Shown here in pieces: positions 23,509 to 31,691 of a stretch of DNA of 40,396 nt. Below the pieces are notes generated by a model. That model searched no databases and had not been told where the DNA came from. It worked only from the letters and a program-made list of their open reading frames with translations. Origin of the DNA: Caulobacter sp. (GTDB taxonomy: Bacteria; Pseudomonadota; Alphaproteobacteria; Caulobacterales; Caulobacteraceae); contig JAMFTA010000136.1 in NCBI GenBank assembly GCA_026225565.1, positions 1-40,396 on the forward strand, read 5' to 3'. The number at the start of each line of letters is the position of its first letter. Position 1 is the first letter of the stretch. The position numbers and the translations under genes were made by a program.

Positions 23509-24438
23509 GTGGCCCCGTCGATCATCTCCATTTCCGGCCTGACCAAGACCTATGCGTCGGGGCACCAAGCGCTCAAATCCGTCGATCTGGAGATTCAGGC
23601 GGGGGAAATCTTCGCCCTTCTGGGAGCCAATGGCGCCGGCAAGACCACCCTCATCGGCATCGTCTGCGGCATCGTCAACGCCAGCTCCGGCCGGGTGGTC
23701 GCCGACGGCCATGACATCGGCGTCGACTACCGCGCCGCTCGCTCCAAGATCGGCCTGGTGCCGCAAGAGCTCAGCACCGACTCTTTCGAGACCGTTTTCA
23801 ACACTGTCAGCTTCAGCCGGGGCCTGTTCGGCAAGCCGCCCAACAAGGCCTATGTCGAGCAGGTGCTGAGGGACCTGTCCCTGTGGGACAAGAAGGACGC
23901 CCAGATCAAGGATCTCTCCGGCGGCATGAAGCGCCGGGTGATGATCGCCAAGGCCCTGTCCCACGAGCCGCGCATCCTCTTCCTCGACGAGCCCACCGCC
24001 GGGGTGGACGTGGAGCTGCGCCGGGACATGTGGGAGATGGTCAGAAAGCTGCGGGGCGCCGGCGTCACCATCATCCTCACCACCCACTACATCGAGGAGG
24101 CCGAGCAGATGGCCGACCGCATCGGGGTGATCTCCAAAGGCGAGATCATCATGGTGGAAGACAAGGTGGTTTTGATGGAAAAACTCGGCAAGAAGCAGCT
24201 GACCTTGCAGTTGCAGGCGCCCTTGACCAGCATTCCGCCTGAATTGGCCGCCTACGATTTGGAGCTGTCCGACGATGGGACCAAGATCGTCTACACCTTC
24301 GACGCCCGTCACGAAGGCACCGGCATCGCCGGCCTGATGCGTCAGCTGGCCGCCTCCGGGGTGGATTTCAAGGATCTGCAGACCAAGCAGAGCTCCCTTG
24401 AAGATATTTTCGTCAGCCTGGTGAGCACCAGATCATGA
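23509..24438 (+). CDS. ABC-2 type exporter ATP-binding protein (YadG-like)
   Basis: A 309-residue ABC ATPase. Walker [10 protein letters not shown] (39-47), Q-loop LVPQE, signature LSGGM (136-140), Walker B ILFLDEP (156-162) with the D-loop Asp, and the switch His in [11 protein letters not shown]. The C-terminal 80 residues match the DUF4162-like extension of the drug/polysaccharide exporter group (LEDIFVSLV). The start is GTG at 23509 with AGGTAGG upstream; the frame is open earlier but lacks homologous character. It overlaps the permease gene by four bases. Exports an unknown substrate with the next gene product; homology is to YadG/YadH. Confidence 0.93.
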   Translation: MAPSIISISGLTKTYASGHQALKSVDLEIQAGEIFALLGANGAGKTTLIGIVCGIVNASSGRVVADGHDIGVDYRAARSKIGLVPQELSTDSFETVFNTVSFSRGLFGKPPNKAYVEQVLRDLSLWDKKDAQIKDLSGGMKRRVMIAKALSHEPRILFLDEPTAGVDVELRRDMWEMVRKLRGAGVTIILTTHYIEEAEQMADRIGVISKGEIIMVEDKVVLMEKLGKKQLTLQLQAPLTSIPPELAAYDLELSDDGTKIVYTFDARHEGTGIAGLMRQLAASGVDFKDLQTKQSSLEDIFVSLVSTRS

Positions 24439-25211
24439 GCAGCCAGGGCCTCAATATCCACGCCATTCGCGCCATCTATCGGTTCGAGCTGTCGCGCTGG
24501 TTTCGCACCTTGACCCAAAGCCTCCTGGCCCCGGTGATCTCCACCTCGCTCTATTTCGTGGTGTTCGGCTCGGCCATCGGCTCGCACATGGGGGCCATCC
24601 ATGGGGTCAGCTACGGCGCCTTCATCGTGCCGGGGCTGATGATGCTGGCGGTGCTGACCGAGAGCCTGTCGAACGCCTCGTTCGGCATCTACATGCCCAA
24701 ATGGGTCGGCACCATCTATGAGCTCCTCTCCGCCCCGGTGTCTTGGTTCGAGGCGGTGGCGGGCTATGTGGGAGCTGCGGCGACCAAGTCGGTTCTGCTC
24801 GGCCTGGTCATCCTGGTCACCGCCCGCATCTTCGTGCCCTTCCACATCCTGCACCCCTTATGGATGGCGGCCTTCCTGGTGCTGACGGCGGTGACCTTCA
24901 GCCTATTTGGATTCCTCATCGGCGTCTGGGCCAACGATTTCCAGAAGCTGCAGATCATCCCGACCCTGGTGATCACCCCGCTGACCTTTCTGGGGGGCAG
25001 CTTCTACTCGATCAGCATGTTGCCGCCGATCTGGCGGAAGATCACCCTGGTGAACCCGGTCGTCTATCTGATCTCGGGTTTCCGTTGGAGCTTCTATGGC
25101 GTCGCCGACGTCAGCGTGGGCGTCAGCCTTGGCATGACCCTGGGCTTCATGGCCCTGTGCCTTTGCGCCATCTGGTGGGTGTTCAAGACCGGCTATCGCC
25201 TGCGGACATAG
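24435..25211 (+). CDS. ABC-2 type exporter permease (YadH-like)
   Basis: A 258-residue inner-membrane protein with six hydrophobic helices of the ABC-2 fold. Features include the amphipathic N-terminal coupling region [36 protein letters not shown], the [21 protein letters not shown] segment, and [32 protein letters not shown] near the C-terminus, which is characteristic of YadH/NodJ-like permeases. It pairs with the ATPase encoded just upstream (ATGA overlap), and two of each should make the exporter. The substrate is not predictable. Confidence 0.93.
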   Translation: MSSQGLNIHAIRAIYRFELSRWFRTLTQSLLAPVISTSLYFVVFGSAIGSHMGAIHGVSYGAFIVPGLMMLAVLTESLSNASFGIYMPKWVGTIYELLSAPVSWFEAVAGYVGAAATKSVLLGLVILVTARIFVPFHILHPLWMAAFLVLTAVTFSLFGFLIGVWANDFQKLQIIPTLVITPLTFLGGSFYSISMLPPIWRKITLVNPVVYLISGFRWSFYGVADVSVGVSLGMTLGFMALCLCAIWWVFKTGYRLRT

Positions 25212-25233
25212 AGCATGGACGATAGCCGACGCA

Positions 25234-26055
25234 TCACTCGGTGATGAAGTTCAGCAGATCTTGGTTCAGCCGCGCGCCGGCGGTGGCGGTCAGGCCGTGA
25301 GGTTCGCTGTCGTATTCGACGATGCGGGCGTGGGGGACCAGCGCGGCGATCCGGCGGGCTGAGACCTCGATGGGGACGGTCTTGTCGGCGGTCCCGTGGA
25401 TCACCAAGAGCGGTACGGCGACGCCCTTCAGATCCGCGCGAAAGTCGGTTTCGGAAAAGGCGCGCACGCAGTCCAAGGTCGCCTTGGGCGAGCCCAGCAG
25501 GGCCAGCGAGACGAACCATTTGAGCACCCCATCGGAAACCTTCTTTTCCAAGAGGCCGTTGCCGTAGAAGTTCGGAGCGAACTCGGTGAAGAACTGGGCC
25601 CGGTCCATCTGGATGCCGTGGCAGATGCCGTCGAACACCCGTTGCTCGACTCCGTCCGGATTATCGTCGGTCTGCAACAGATAGGGCGTCACCGCAGAGA
25701 TCAACGCCGCCCGCGCCACCCGCGCCGAGCCATGCCTGCCGAGATAGCGCGCCACCTCGCCCCCGCCCATGGAGAAGCCGACCAGGGTGGCGTTCTTCAG
25801 GTCCAAGGCGTCCATGATGGCGGCCAGATCGTCGGCCAGGGCGTCGTAGTCATAGCCATCCCAGGGCTGGTCCGAGCGCCCGAACCCGCGCCGGTCATAG
25901 GCGATCACCCGCAAACCCTGGTTGGCTAGGAAGGGCGCCTGGCTCTCCCACATGTCCGCGTCGAGCGGCCAGCCATGGATCAGCACCACAGGCGCACCCT
26001 CGCCCCAATCCTTGTAGTAGAGCTGGGTTCCGTCTTTGGCGGCGACGTAGGGCAT
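25234..26055 (-). CDS. Alpha/beta hydrolase, non-haem chloroperoxidase-like
   Basis: A 273-residue alpha/beta hydrolase. The triad is readable: Ser95 in GFSMGGGE, Asp224 in HGTADKTVP, His253 in SEPHGLTAT. The oxyanion segment is IHGWPLDADMWESQ, and the DRRGFGRSDQPWDGYDYD stretch after it is characteristic of the bromoperoxidase A2/chloroperoxidase group. These enzymes are esterases that can make peracids; natural substrates are seldom known. The ATG at 26055 has GGAG upstream; longer frames run into the regulator region. Divergent from arsR, so it may be controlled by the same palindromic site. Confidence 0.9.
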   Translation of the reverse strand: MPYVAAKDGTQLYYKDWGEGAPVVLIHGWPLDADMWESQAPFLANQGLRVIAYDRRGFGRSDQPWDGYDYDALADDLAAIMDALDLKNATLVGFSMGGGEVARYLGRHGSARVARAALISAVTPYLLQTDDNPDGVEQRVFDGICHGIQMDRAQFFTEFAPNFYGNGLLEKKVSDGVLKWFVSLALLGSPKATLDCVRAFSETDFRADLKGVAVPLLVIHGTADKTVPIEVSARRIAALVPHARIVEYDSEPHGLTATAGARLNQDLLNFITE

Positions 26056-26137
26056 GGGAGGCTCCAGAGAAAATCGGCGTTGCTTAAAACTATCCGAAAA
26101 GCGCTCCGTTCCGTCACCGCCGATGCTTGACTCTTCC

Positions 26138-26170
26138 GTTAGTATTGACTTACTGTAAGTGATGACTAAC
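26138..26170. promoter_or_regulatory. 33-bp nested palindrome over the arsR start codon
   Basis: Outer arms GTTAGT (26138-26143) and ACTAAC (26165-26170); inner arms ACTTAC (26148-26153) and GTAAGT (26155-26160) around a single central T at 26154. Both spacers are four bases, so half-sites on each side are 10 bp apart, one helical turn. It covers the ATG at 26162. Likely autoregulatory operator of the ArsR protein. Confidence 0.65.
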
Positions 26171-26488
26171 TCAACCCGTGCGATTGACGCCCTCTCCGCC
26201 CTCGGCGATCCGACCCGCCGATCCATCTTCGAGCGGGTGGCGGCGGGGCCGGCGGCGGTGGGCGCCCTGGCGGCAGGGCTGACGGTCAGCCGCCCGGCGG
26301 TGTCCCAGCATCTGCGCGTGCTGAAGGAGGCGGGGCTGGTGACCGAGAGCGCTGAGGGAACCCGGCGCATCTATCGGATCGATCCGCGCGGCGTCGGCGC
26401 CATGCGCGACTGGCTGGACCAGCATTGGGACCGGGCGCTCGCCGCCTTCTCGGATTTTGTCGATCAGCAAGTAGAGGAGACTCCATGA
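26162..26488 (+). CDS. ArsR-family transcriptional regulator
   Basis: A 108-residue winged-helix repressor: ALSALGDPTRRSIFERVAAGPAAVGALAAGL, recognition helix SRPAVSQHLRVLKEAGLVTES, wing EGTRRIYRIDPRG. No metal-binding Cys motif (ELCVCDL type) is present, so it is one of the non-metal ArsR proteins usually paired with an SRPBCC/AHSA1 gene, as here. The ATG at 26162 has no ribosome site, and a TTGACT at 26127-26132 placed 35 bp upstream suggests the transcript could begin at or near the ATG (leaderless). Overlaps the next gene by four bases. Confidence 0.93.
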   Translation: MTNSTRAIDALSALGDPTRRSIFERVAAGPAAVGALAAGLTVSRPAVSQHLRVLKEAGLVTESAEGTRRIYRIDPRGVGAMRDWLDQHWDRALAAFSDFVDQQVEETP

Positions 26489-26982
26489 CTATCGCCCCCA
26501 TCGTCAAGACCGTCGTGGTCAAGGCCCCGCCCGGCAAAGCGTTCGATCTCTTCGCTGCTCACATGAGTCAGTGGTGGCCAAAGGGAACGACCATCGGCAA
26601 GGCGCCCCACGAGGCCATCGTCATCGAACCCCGAGTCGGCGGGCGCTGGTATGAGGCGGACGGCGAGGGCGTAGAGGCTGTCTGGGGCGAGGTGCTGGCC
26701 TGGGAGCCGCCGACACGCCTGCTGCTCGGCTGGAAGCTTGATAGCCGCTTCACCTACGATCCCGATCTCATCACCGAGGCGGAGCTGACCTTCGTCCCGC
26801 AAGCCGGCGGGCGCACCCTGGTGACCCTGGAGCATCGCAATCTGGAGCGCTTCGGCGTTGACGCGGCGAAAACCGCCGAGCAGCTCGGCGGCGGCTGGCC
26901 GACCCGTCTGCAGAACTTCGCCGATTTCGCCGACGAGGCCAGATCGCCGGCCATCGAAAAGGGAAGGGACCTGCATCCATGA
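26485..26982 (+). CDS. SRPBCC (AHSA1-type) domain protein
   Basis: A 165-residue START/Bet v1-like ligand-binding protein of the AHSA1 group: VKTVVVKAPPGKAFDLFAAHMSQWWP, EAIVIEPRVGGRWYEADGEGVEAVWGEVLAWEPPTRLLLGW, and TLVTLEHRNLERFG, the typical strands and C-terminal helix of the fold. It forms a deep pocket for a hydrophobic ligand; the ligand is unknown. GAGGAGA precedes the ATG and the start overlaps the arsR stop (ATGA); it overlaps the downstream GST gene the same way, so the three are one operon. Confidence 0.92.
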   Translation: MTIAPIVKTVVVKAPPGKAFDLFAAHMSQWWPKGTTIGKAPHEAIVIEPRVGGRWYEADGEGVEAVWGEVLAWEPPTRLLLGWKLDSRFTYDPDLITEAELTFVPQAGGRTLVTLEHRNLERFGVDAAKTAEQLGGGWPTRLQNFADFADEARSPAIEKGRDLHP

Positions 26983-27632
26983 GCGACTTCATCATTCACG
27001 GCGTGCCCGGCAGCCCCTATGTGCGGGCGGTGTTGGCCACCCTGCACGAAAAGGGCCTGGCCTTCGCGTTCAGGGCCCTGGGGCCGGGCGGCGCAAGGCT
27101 GCCCGATCATCTGGCGAAGATGCCGTTCGGACGCATCCCGGTGTTCGAGCACGGCGACTTCATACTCTACGAGACCCAGGCGATCCTGCGTTATCTGGAT
27201 CGGATTGCGCCCACGCCCAGCCTGATCCCCACAGATCCTAAAGCGGCCGCGCGGATGGATCAGCTGATCGGGGTCAACGACTGGTACCTGTTCGGCGAGG
27301 CGGGCCGGGTGATCGGCTTTCAGCGCATCATCGCGCCGAAGTTCTTCGGCGCGGAGCCGGACGAGGCGGTGATCGCGGCGGCCCTGCCCAAGGCCGAGGT
27401 CTGCTACCGCGAACTGGACCGACTGCTGGGCGCGCAAGCCTTCATGACCGGCGACGCCCTCACCCTGGCCGACCTGATGATCGCGCCCCACCTCGATCTT
27501 TTGGCGAGCACACCCGAAGGCGCGGCCCTGTTGCGGCAGAACCCGCGCTTGAACGCCTGGCTGGAGCGGATGCTGGCGCGGCCCAGTTTCGCCGCCACCA
27601 CCTGGGCGGCGGTGGCCGCCCTAGCGGCCTGA
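26979..27632 (+). CDS. Glutathione S-transferase family protein
   Basis: A 217-residue protein with an N-terminal thioredoxin-like domain (HGVPGSPYVRAVLATLHEKGL; substrate-binding MPFGRIPVFEHGDFILYETQAILRYLD with the cis-Pro and the Glu-Thr glutathione contacts) and a C-terminal all-helical domain (GDALTLADLMIAPHLDLL motif, ending in NPRLNAWLERMLARPSF). A Ser in GSPY near residue 12 may be the activating residue. Likely detoxifies electrophiles using glutathione. Third gene of the arsR operon. Confidence 0.93.
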   Translation: MSDFIIHGVPGSPYVRAVLATLHEKGLAFAFRALGPGGARLPDHLAKMPFGRIPVFEHGDFILYETQAILRYLDRIAPTPSLIPTDPKAAARMDQLIGVNDWYLFGEAGRVIGFQRIIAPKFFGAEPDEAVIAAALPKAEVCYRELDRLLGAQAFMTGDALTLADLMIAPHLDLLASTPEGAALLRQNPRLNAWLERMLARPSFAATTWAAVAALAA

Positions 27633-27640
27633 TTCCGGGC

Positions 27641-28540
27641 CTATCCCCGCTGGCTGAGCTTTCGGATCAGGAATTCCGCCAGCGCCTCCACCCGCGCCGG
27701 TCGCGGCCCGCCAGGCGGGGTGACTAGGTGCAGGGCGGCCGAGGGCATGGTCCAGTCGGTCAGGATCGCCTCCAACCGTCCCGCCGCCAGATCCTCGTCG
27801 ACGATAAAGGCCGGCAGCATGGCGATGCCAAGCCCCGCGAGCAGGGCGGGGGTCAGGGCGTCGCCGTTCGTGACCCTCAACGGCCCGGAGGGCCGGATCG
27901 CCGCTTCTTCGCCATCTCTGGTGAACCGCCAGAGGTCAGGCGTCTGCTGATAGGCGTAGCCGAGGCAGGCGTGCTCGGCCAAGTGCAAAGGATGGGTCGG
28001 CCGCCCCCGCCGCGCCAGATAGGCCGGCGAGGCCACCACGTGCAGCGACATCGGCCGAAGGCGCCGTGCGATCAATGACGAATCCGGCAGGACGCCGATG
28101 CGCAAGGCCGCGTCGAACCCCTCGCCGATCAGATCGACCATGGCGTCCGACAGGTGCAGGTCCACCGCGATGTCCGGGAAGGCGGTGAGGAACTCCGGCA
28201 GGATCGGCGCCACCTCGCGCAGGCCGAATGACATGGGGGCCGCCAGCCGCACCAGTCCCCGAGGCGTGACCGATTGCGCCAGGCAATCGCTTTCCGCCGC
28301 CTCGCCTTCGGCCAGGATGTGCGCCGCCCGTTCGCTCAGCTGGCGGCCGGCGTCGGTCAGGGCGAGGCGGCGGGAGGTGCGGTTGAACAGCCGTGCGCCC
28401 AGCCGCGCCTCCAGCCGGCTGACCGCCTTGGAGACCGTGGCCTTGGACAGCTGCAGATCCTCGGCGGCGGCGGCGAAGGAGCGCAACTCCACCACCTTGG
28501 CGAAGATGGCGAGGCCTTCAAGATCGGGAAGCTTGGGCAT
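27641..28540 (-). CDS. LysR-family transcriptional regulator
   Basis: A 299-residue LysR protein. The N-terminal winged helix is LEGLAIFAKVVELRSFAAAAEDLQLSKATVSKAVSRLEARLGARLFNRTSRRLALTDAG-type (read in segments: FAAAAEDLQLSKATVSKAV is the recognition region), followed by the RD-I/RD-II effector domain with GLVRLAAPMSFG and a C-terminal strand region. It belongs to the subgroup that often flanks pirin/wrbA or quinone-reductase genes. Divergent from pirin with 110 bp between starts; GAAAC/GTTTC repeats lie between. The inducer is unknown, and quinones or electrophiles are inference from its targets. Confidence 0.93.
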   Translation of the reverse strand: MPKLPDLEGLAIFAKVVELRSFAAAAEDLQLSKATVSKAVSRLEARLGARLFNRTSRRLALTDAGRQLSERAAHILAEGEAAESDCLAQSVTPRGLVRLAAPMSFGLREVAPILPEFLTAFPDIAVDLHLSDAMVDLIGEGFDAALRIGVLPDSSLIARRLRPMSLHVVASPAYLARRGRPTHPLHLAEHACLGYAYQQTPDLWRFTRDGEEAAIRPSGPLRVTNGDALTPALLAGLGIAMLPAFIVDEDLAAGRLEAILTDWTMPSAALHLVTPPGGPRPARVEALAEFLIRKLSQRG

Positions 28541-28543
28541 TTG

Positions 28544-28567
28544 GAAACAATGAGTTTCGAAAGTTTC
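28544..28567. promoter_or_regulatory. GAAAC/GTTTC repeats between the LysR gene and pirin
   Basis: GAAAC-AATGA-GTTTC (28544-28558) and, overlapping, GAAA-G-TTTC (28559-28567), with TTTCGAAA at the junction. Located four bases from the LysR start codon, so LysR binding here could repress its own gene and activate pirin-wrbA. Confidence 0.5.
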
Positions 28568-28609
28568 TATTTATGCATCGATGATCGGACCTATCTTGTC
28601 CTCAAGCAA

Positions 28610-28624
28610 GGGGCGCTCCGCCCC
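28610..28624 (+). other. Leader hairpin 1 of pirin
   Basis: GGGGCG-CTC-CGCCCC, a perfect 6-bp GC stem with a 3-nt loop, 26 bases before the pirin start codon. Confidence 0.5.
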
Positions 28625-28632
28625 ACCCCCAT

Positions 28633-28647
28633 AAGCCTAGGAGGCTT
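28633..28647 (+). promoter_or_regulatory. Hairpin containing the pirin ribosome-binding site
   Basis: AAGCCT-AGG-AGGCTT, a perfect 6+3+6 inverted repeat. The Shine-Dalgarno AGGAGG (28639-28644) lies in the loop and 3' arm, four to ten bases before the ATG, so the fold would hide it from ribosomes. Confidence 0.55.
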
Positions 28648-28650
28648 GAG

Positions 28651-29349
28651 ATGATTGAACGCAGAACTTTCGACGGGCTCGGCGGCGCCGACCACGGCTG
28701 GCTGAAGGCCAAGCACCACTTCTCCTTCGCCAGCTACTACGACCCCAAGCGCATGGGCTGGGGCCCGATCCGGGTGTGGAACGACGATCAGATCGCCCCC
28801 AACACCGGCTTTCCGCCCCATCCCCATGAAGACATGGAGATCATAACCTACGTCCGCACCGGGGCCATCACCCATCAGGACAGCCTGGGCAACACCGGCC
28901 GCACCGAAGCCGGCGACGTGCAGGTGATGAGCGCGGGCACGGGGGTTCGTCACTCCGAATATAATCTGGAATCCGAGGACACCACCCTGTTCCAGATCTG
29001 GATCGAGCCGAGCCGGCGCGGCGGTCAACCGGGCTGGGGCGCCAAGCCCTTCCCTAAGGGCGATCGCTCGGGCAAGTTCGTCACCCTGGCCTCGGGCTTT
29101 GAGGACGACAAGGACGCCCTGCCGATCCGCACCGACGCCCGCATCCTCGGCGCCACCCTGAAGGCAGGCGAGAGCATGGACTACCCCATCGGCCGCACCC
29201 GCCATGGCTATCTCGTGCCGGCGGTGGGCTCGGTGGAGGTCAATGGCCAGTTGATTGGTCATCGCGACGGTGCGGCGATCCTGGGCGAGCCGAGCATCAC
29301 CATCAAGGCGCTCGAAGACGCCGAAATCGTTCTGGTGGACGCCGCGTAA
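28651..29349 (+). CDS. Pirin family protein
   Basis: A 232-residue bicupin. The N-terminal cupin holds the metal site of the family: FPPHPHEDMEIITYV with the His/His/Glu cluster, and VQVMSAGTGVRHSEYN with the other His and the conserved Gly-Thr-Gly-Val-xHSE. The C-terminal cupin carries TLKAGESMDYPI and GSVEVNG. Bacterial pirins can act as quercetinases or as redox sensors. It is preceded by a strong but hairpin-enclosed ribosome site and followed 51 bp later by wrbA, both divergent from a LysR regulator; together this suggests a response to quinones or flavonoid-like compounds (inference). Confidence 0.95.
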   Translation: MIERRTFDGLGGADHGWLKAKHHFSFASYYDPKRMGWGPIRVWNDDQIAPNTGFPPHPHEDMEIITYVRTGAITHQDSLGNTGRTEAGDVQVMSAGTGVRHSEYNLESEDTTLFQIWIEPSRRGGQPGWGAKPFPKGDRSGKFVTLASGFEDDKDALPIRTDARILGATLKAGESMDYPIGRTRHGYLVPAVGSVEVNGQLIGHRDGAAILGEPSITIKALEDAEIVLVDAA

Positions 29350-29400
29350 GCGGCGCTCGCCTTCCTTTCCAATCCCAACTTTCAAACCAAGGAGGCTCTC

Positions 29401-30000
29401 GTGGCCAAGGTTCTCGTTCTCTATTACTCCGCCTACGGGCATATCGAAAAAATGGCCGAAGCCGTCGCCGAGGGCGCCCGCGCCGCTGGCGCCACGGTCG
29501 ACATCAAGCGCGTGCCCGAGCTGGTGCCCGCCGAAGTGGCCAAGGCGTCCTATTACAAGATGGATCAGGCCGCCCCGGTGGCCACCATCGCCGACCTGAA
29601 GGAATACGACGCCATCGTCGTCGGCACCGGCACCCGCTTTGGCCGCATGGCCTCGCAGATGGCCAACTTCCTGGATCAGGCCGGCGGCCTTTGGGCCACG
29701 GGCGCCCTGAACGGCAAGGTCGGCGGCGCCTTCACCTCCACCGCCAGCCAGCACGGCGGCCAGGAGACCACCTTGTTCTCCATCATCACCAACCTCTTGC
29801 ACTTCGGCATGGTGATCGTGGGCATGGACTATGGCTATCAAGGTCAGATGGGCGTGAAGGCGGTGCATGGCGGCTCCCCCTACGGCGCCACAACCATCGC
29901 CGACGGCGATGGCTCGCGCCAACCTTCCGAGGTCGAACTGGAGGGCGCGCGCTACCAGGGCCGCAAGATCGCCGAGACGGCGGCGAAGCTGCACGGGTAA
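29401..30000 (+). CDS. wrbA: NAD(P)H:quinone oxidoreductase, WrbA type IV
   Basis: A 199-residue flavodoxin-like tetrameric quinone reductase that moves two electrons from NAD(P)H to quinones, avoiding semiquinones. The FMN phosphate loop is [18 protein letters not shown], and [33 protein letters not shown] and [20 protein letters not shown] are the other flavin and active-site signatures of WrbA. GTG start at 29401 with AAGGAGG upstream. Same strand as pirin, 51 bp apart; repeat B3 lies after its stop. Confidence 0.96.
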   Translation: MAKVLVLYYSAYGHIEKMAEAVAEGARAAGATVDIKRVPELVPAEVAKASYYKMDQAAPVATIADLKEYDAIVVGTGTRFGRMASQMANFLDQAGGLWATGALNGKVGGAFTSTASQHGGQETTLFSIITNLLHFGMVIVGMDYGYQGQMGVKAVHGGSPYGATTIADGDGSRQPSEVELEGARYQGRKIAETAAKLHG

Positions 30001-30015
30001 GGTAACGCGTCGGAA

Positions 30016-30089
30016 CCCCTCACCCTCCCACGATGCTGCGCATCGCGGGCCCCTCCCTCTCCCCGAAGGGGCGAGGGTAGGGTGAGGGG
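30016..30089. repeat. Dispersed palindromic repeat, family B, copy 3
   Basis: CCCCTCACCCTCCCACGATG ... GGTAGGGTGAGGGG with inner GATGCTGCGCATC and CTCCCTCTCCCC/GGGGCGAGGG pairings. Between the convergent wrbA and HlyD-family genes. Confidence 0.77.
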
Positions 30090-30090
30090 A

Positions 30091-31245
30091 TCAGCCGCGC
30101 CGCCCATCCACCCTCACCACCACCGTCGTCGACAACCCCGGCCGCAGGCGATCCAGTCCCGCCTGGCCCGGCTCAAACCGGATCCGCACCGGCACCCTCT
30201 GCACGATCTTGGTGAAGTTGCCGGTTCCGGGCTCGAAGGGCAGGAGTGAGAACTGCGAGCCCGATCCTGGGGCGAAGCTCTCCACCTCGCCCCTCAGTTT
30301 CACGCCGGGCAGGGCGTCGATCTTGATCACGGCCGGCTGGCCGGCGGTCATGCGGGCCACCTGGGTCTCCTTGAAATTGGCGGTGACGTAGAGCGAGCCC
30401 AGGGGCACGATGGTCAAAAGCCGCGTGCCCGGCTGCACATAGTCGCCCGCCTCTACCTGCCGGTCGCCGACCACCCCGTCGATGGGCGCGCGGATCACCG
30501 TGTGGGTCTGGTCCTGCTTGGCGAGGTTCAGCGCCGCCTGGGCGCGGGCGACGGCGGCTTCCGCTTGCCCCAGGGCGGCTTCCAGGGTCGCGCGTTTGGC
30601 GCCGGTGACGGCGGCCTGGTTGCGGCTGACGTCCAACAGGGCGCGGCTGTGGTCGGCGTCCGATCGAGCGGTGATGGCGGCGGCGCGGAACGTATCTGCA
30701 TCCCGCCGGGCCACCGCGCCGGAGGCCACCAGATTGTCATAGCGCTTGCGGTCGGCGTCGGCCCGCTGGCTCTGGGCGTCGGAGGCGCGGATGGTGGTCT
30801 CGGCGGCGCGGACGGACGAGGCCGCCAGCCTCTCCTCGGCGTCCAGCGACATCAGGGCGGCGCGGGCGGACTGCACCGAAGCCTCAGCATTCTGCAGATC
30901 GGCGGCGGCGGCGGCCACGCGCGCGTCGAACTCCTCCGGATCGATCCGCACCAGGGGATCGCCGCGCTTCACTGGCTGGTTGTGGCGAACCAGCACCTCG
31001 GCGACGAGGCCGCGCACCTTCGGAGCCGCGACCGAGCTATCGGCCGCCACATAGGCGGCGTCGGTCGACTGGCTGGACTTGGGTGCGGCGATATAGAGGG
31101 CGCCGCCGGCGGCGGCGAGCACGGCGGCGCCGACGGCGAGCAGGGCCTTGCGCTGGGGCCCCTTGGCCTTGGTCGCGGCGGGCGTCTGGGGCGGCGCAAC
31201 CTCCGGGCTCATTGTGCGGGGAGCGGTCAGGGCGGCGTCGGTCAT
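30091..31245 (-). CDS. HlyD/EmrA-family periplasmic adaptor of a drug exporter
   Basis: A 384-residue membrane-fusion protein: a single N-terminal anchor helix (LLAVGAAVLAAAGGALYIAA, near 35-54), an N-terminal lipoyl half VAAPKVRGLVAEVLVRHNQPVKRGDPLVRIDPEEF, a long Ala/Arg-rich coiled-coil hairpin, the second lipoyl half TVIRAPIDGVVGDRQVEAGDYVQPGTRLLTIVP, and beta-barrel strands ending in VRVDGRRG. It links an inner-membrane MFS pump to an outer-membrane channel. Overlaps the thioesterase gene by four bases and is third in the tetR operon; the matching MFS and NodT genes are on the other strand. Confidence 0.93.
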   Translation of the reverse strand: MTDAALTAPRTMSPEVAPPQTPAATKAKGPQRKALLAVGAAVLAAAGGALYIAAPKSSQSTDAAYVAADSSVAAPKVRGLVAEVLVRHNQPVKRGDPLVRIDPEEFDARVAAAAADLQNAEASVQSARAALMSLDAEERLAASSVRAAETTIRASDAQSQRADADRKRYDNLVASGAVARRDADTFRAAAITARSDADHSRALLDVSRNQAAVTGAKRATLEAALGQAEAAVARAQAALNLAKQDQTHTVIRAPIDGVVGDRQVEAGDYVQPGTRLLTIVPLGSLYVTANFKETQVARMTAGQPAVIKIDALPGVKLRGEVESFAPGSGSQFSLLPFEPGTGNFTKIVQRVPVRIRFEPGQAGLDRLRPGLSTTVVVRVDGRRG

Positions 31246-31691
31246 TGGTCTAGCACCAGAAGCGTGGAGGTGGCGGAGGCGTAGAGTTTGCCGGCGGCGT
31301 CGGTGAGCTTGGCTTCGGTGAAGGCGGCGCGGCGGCCGATGGTCAGCACCCGGCCCTCGGCGCGGACCGGGCCGGTGTCCTTGGTCATGGCCTTGTGATA
31401 GGCGACCTTCAGCTCAAGGGTGGTGTAGCCCTGGCCCGGCTTCAGCTTGGAGTGGGTGGCGCAGCCACAGGCGGAGTCCAAAAGCGCAGCAGCATAGCCC
31501 CCGTGGATGTTGCCCATGGGATTGTAGGCGTGCAGCCCTGGAATCCCTTCAAAGATCGCCCAGCCGTCGCCGGCGTCGACAATCGTGAAATCCAGGGTCT
31601 CGCCGATCGGCGCCCGCCCGCCCATGGCGATCATCGCCTTCAGCTGTTCCAGACCGGTCAGTCCCGGCTCCATTTCGGCCACGAGGTTCAT
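31242..31691 (-). CDS. PaaI-type hotdog-fold thioesterase
   Basis: A 149-residue hotdog protein. The long helix and catalytic loop read NPMGNIHGGYAAALLDSACG, the HGG-x-aaLlD pattern of PaaI acyl-CoA thioesterases, followed by TLELKVAYHKAMTKDTG and RVLTIGRRAAFTEAKLTDAAGKLYASATST, the strand signatures of that group. Expected to hydrolyse an acyl- or aryl-CoA in the cytoplasm. Unusual placement: it is between tetR and the drug-export adaptor with four-base overlaps at both ends, so it is made with the exporter. Confidence 0.9.
   Translation of the reverse strand: MNLVAEMEPGLTGLEQLKAMIAMGGRAPIGETLDFTIVDAGDGWAIFEGIPGLHAYNPMGNIHGGYAAALLDSACGCATHSKLKPGQGYTTLELKVAYHKAMTKDTGPVRAEGRVLTIGRRAAFTEAKLTDAAGKLYASATSTLLVLDQ

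Noticed and set aside
28550-28654. A 34-codon frame ending ATGA-coupled to pirin
   Set aside because: It begins inside the LysR/pirin operator region, only 10 bp from the LysR start codon, has no ribosome site and would need a promoter inside the LysR gene. Likely chance, although the ATGA junction is suggestive.
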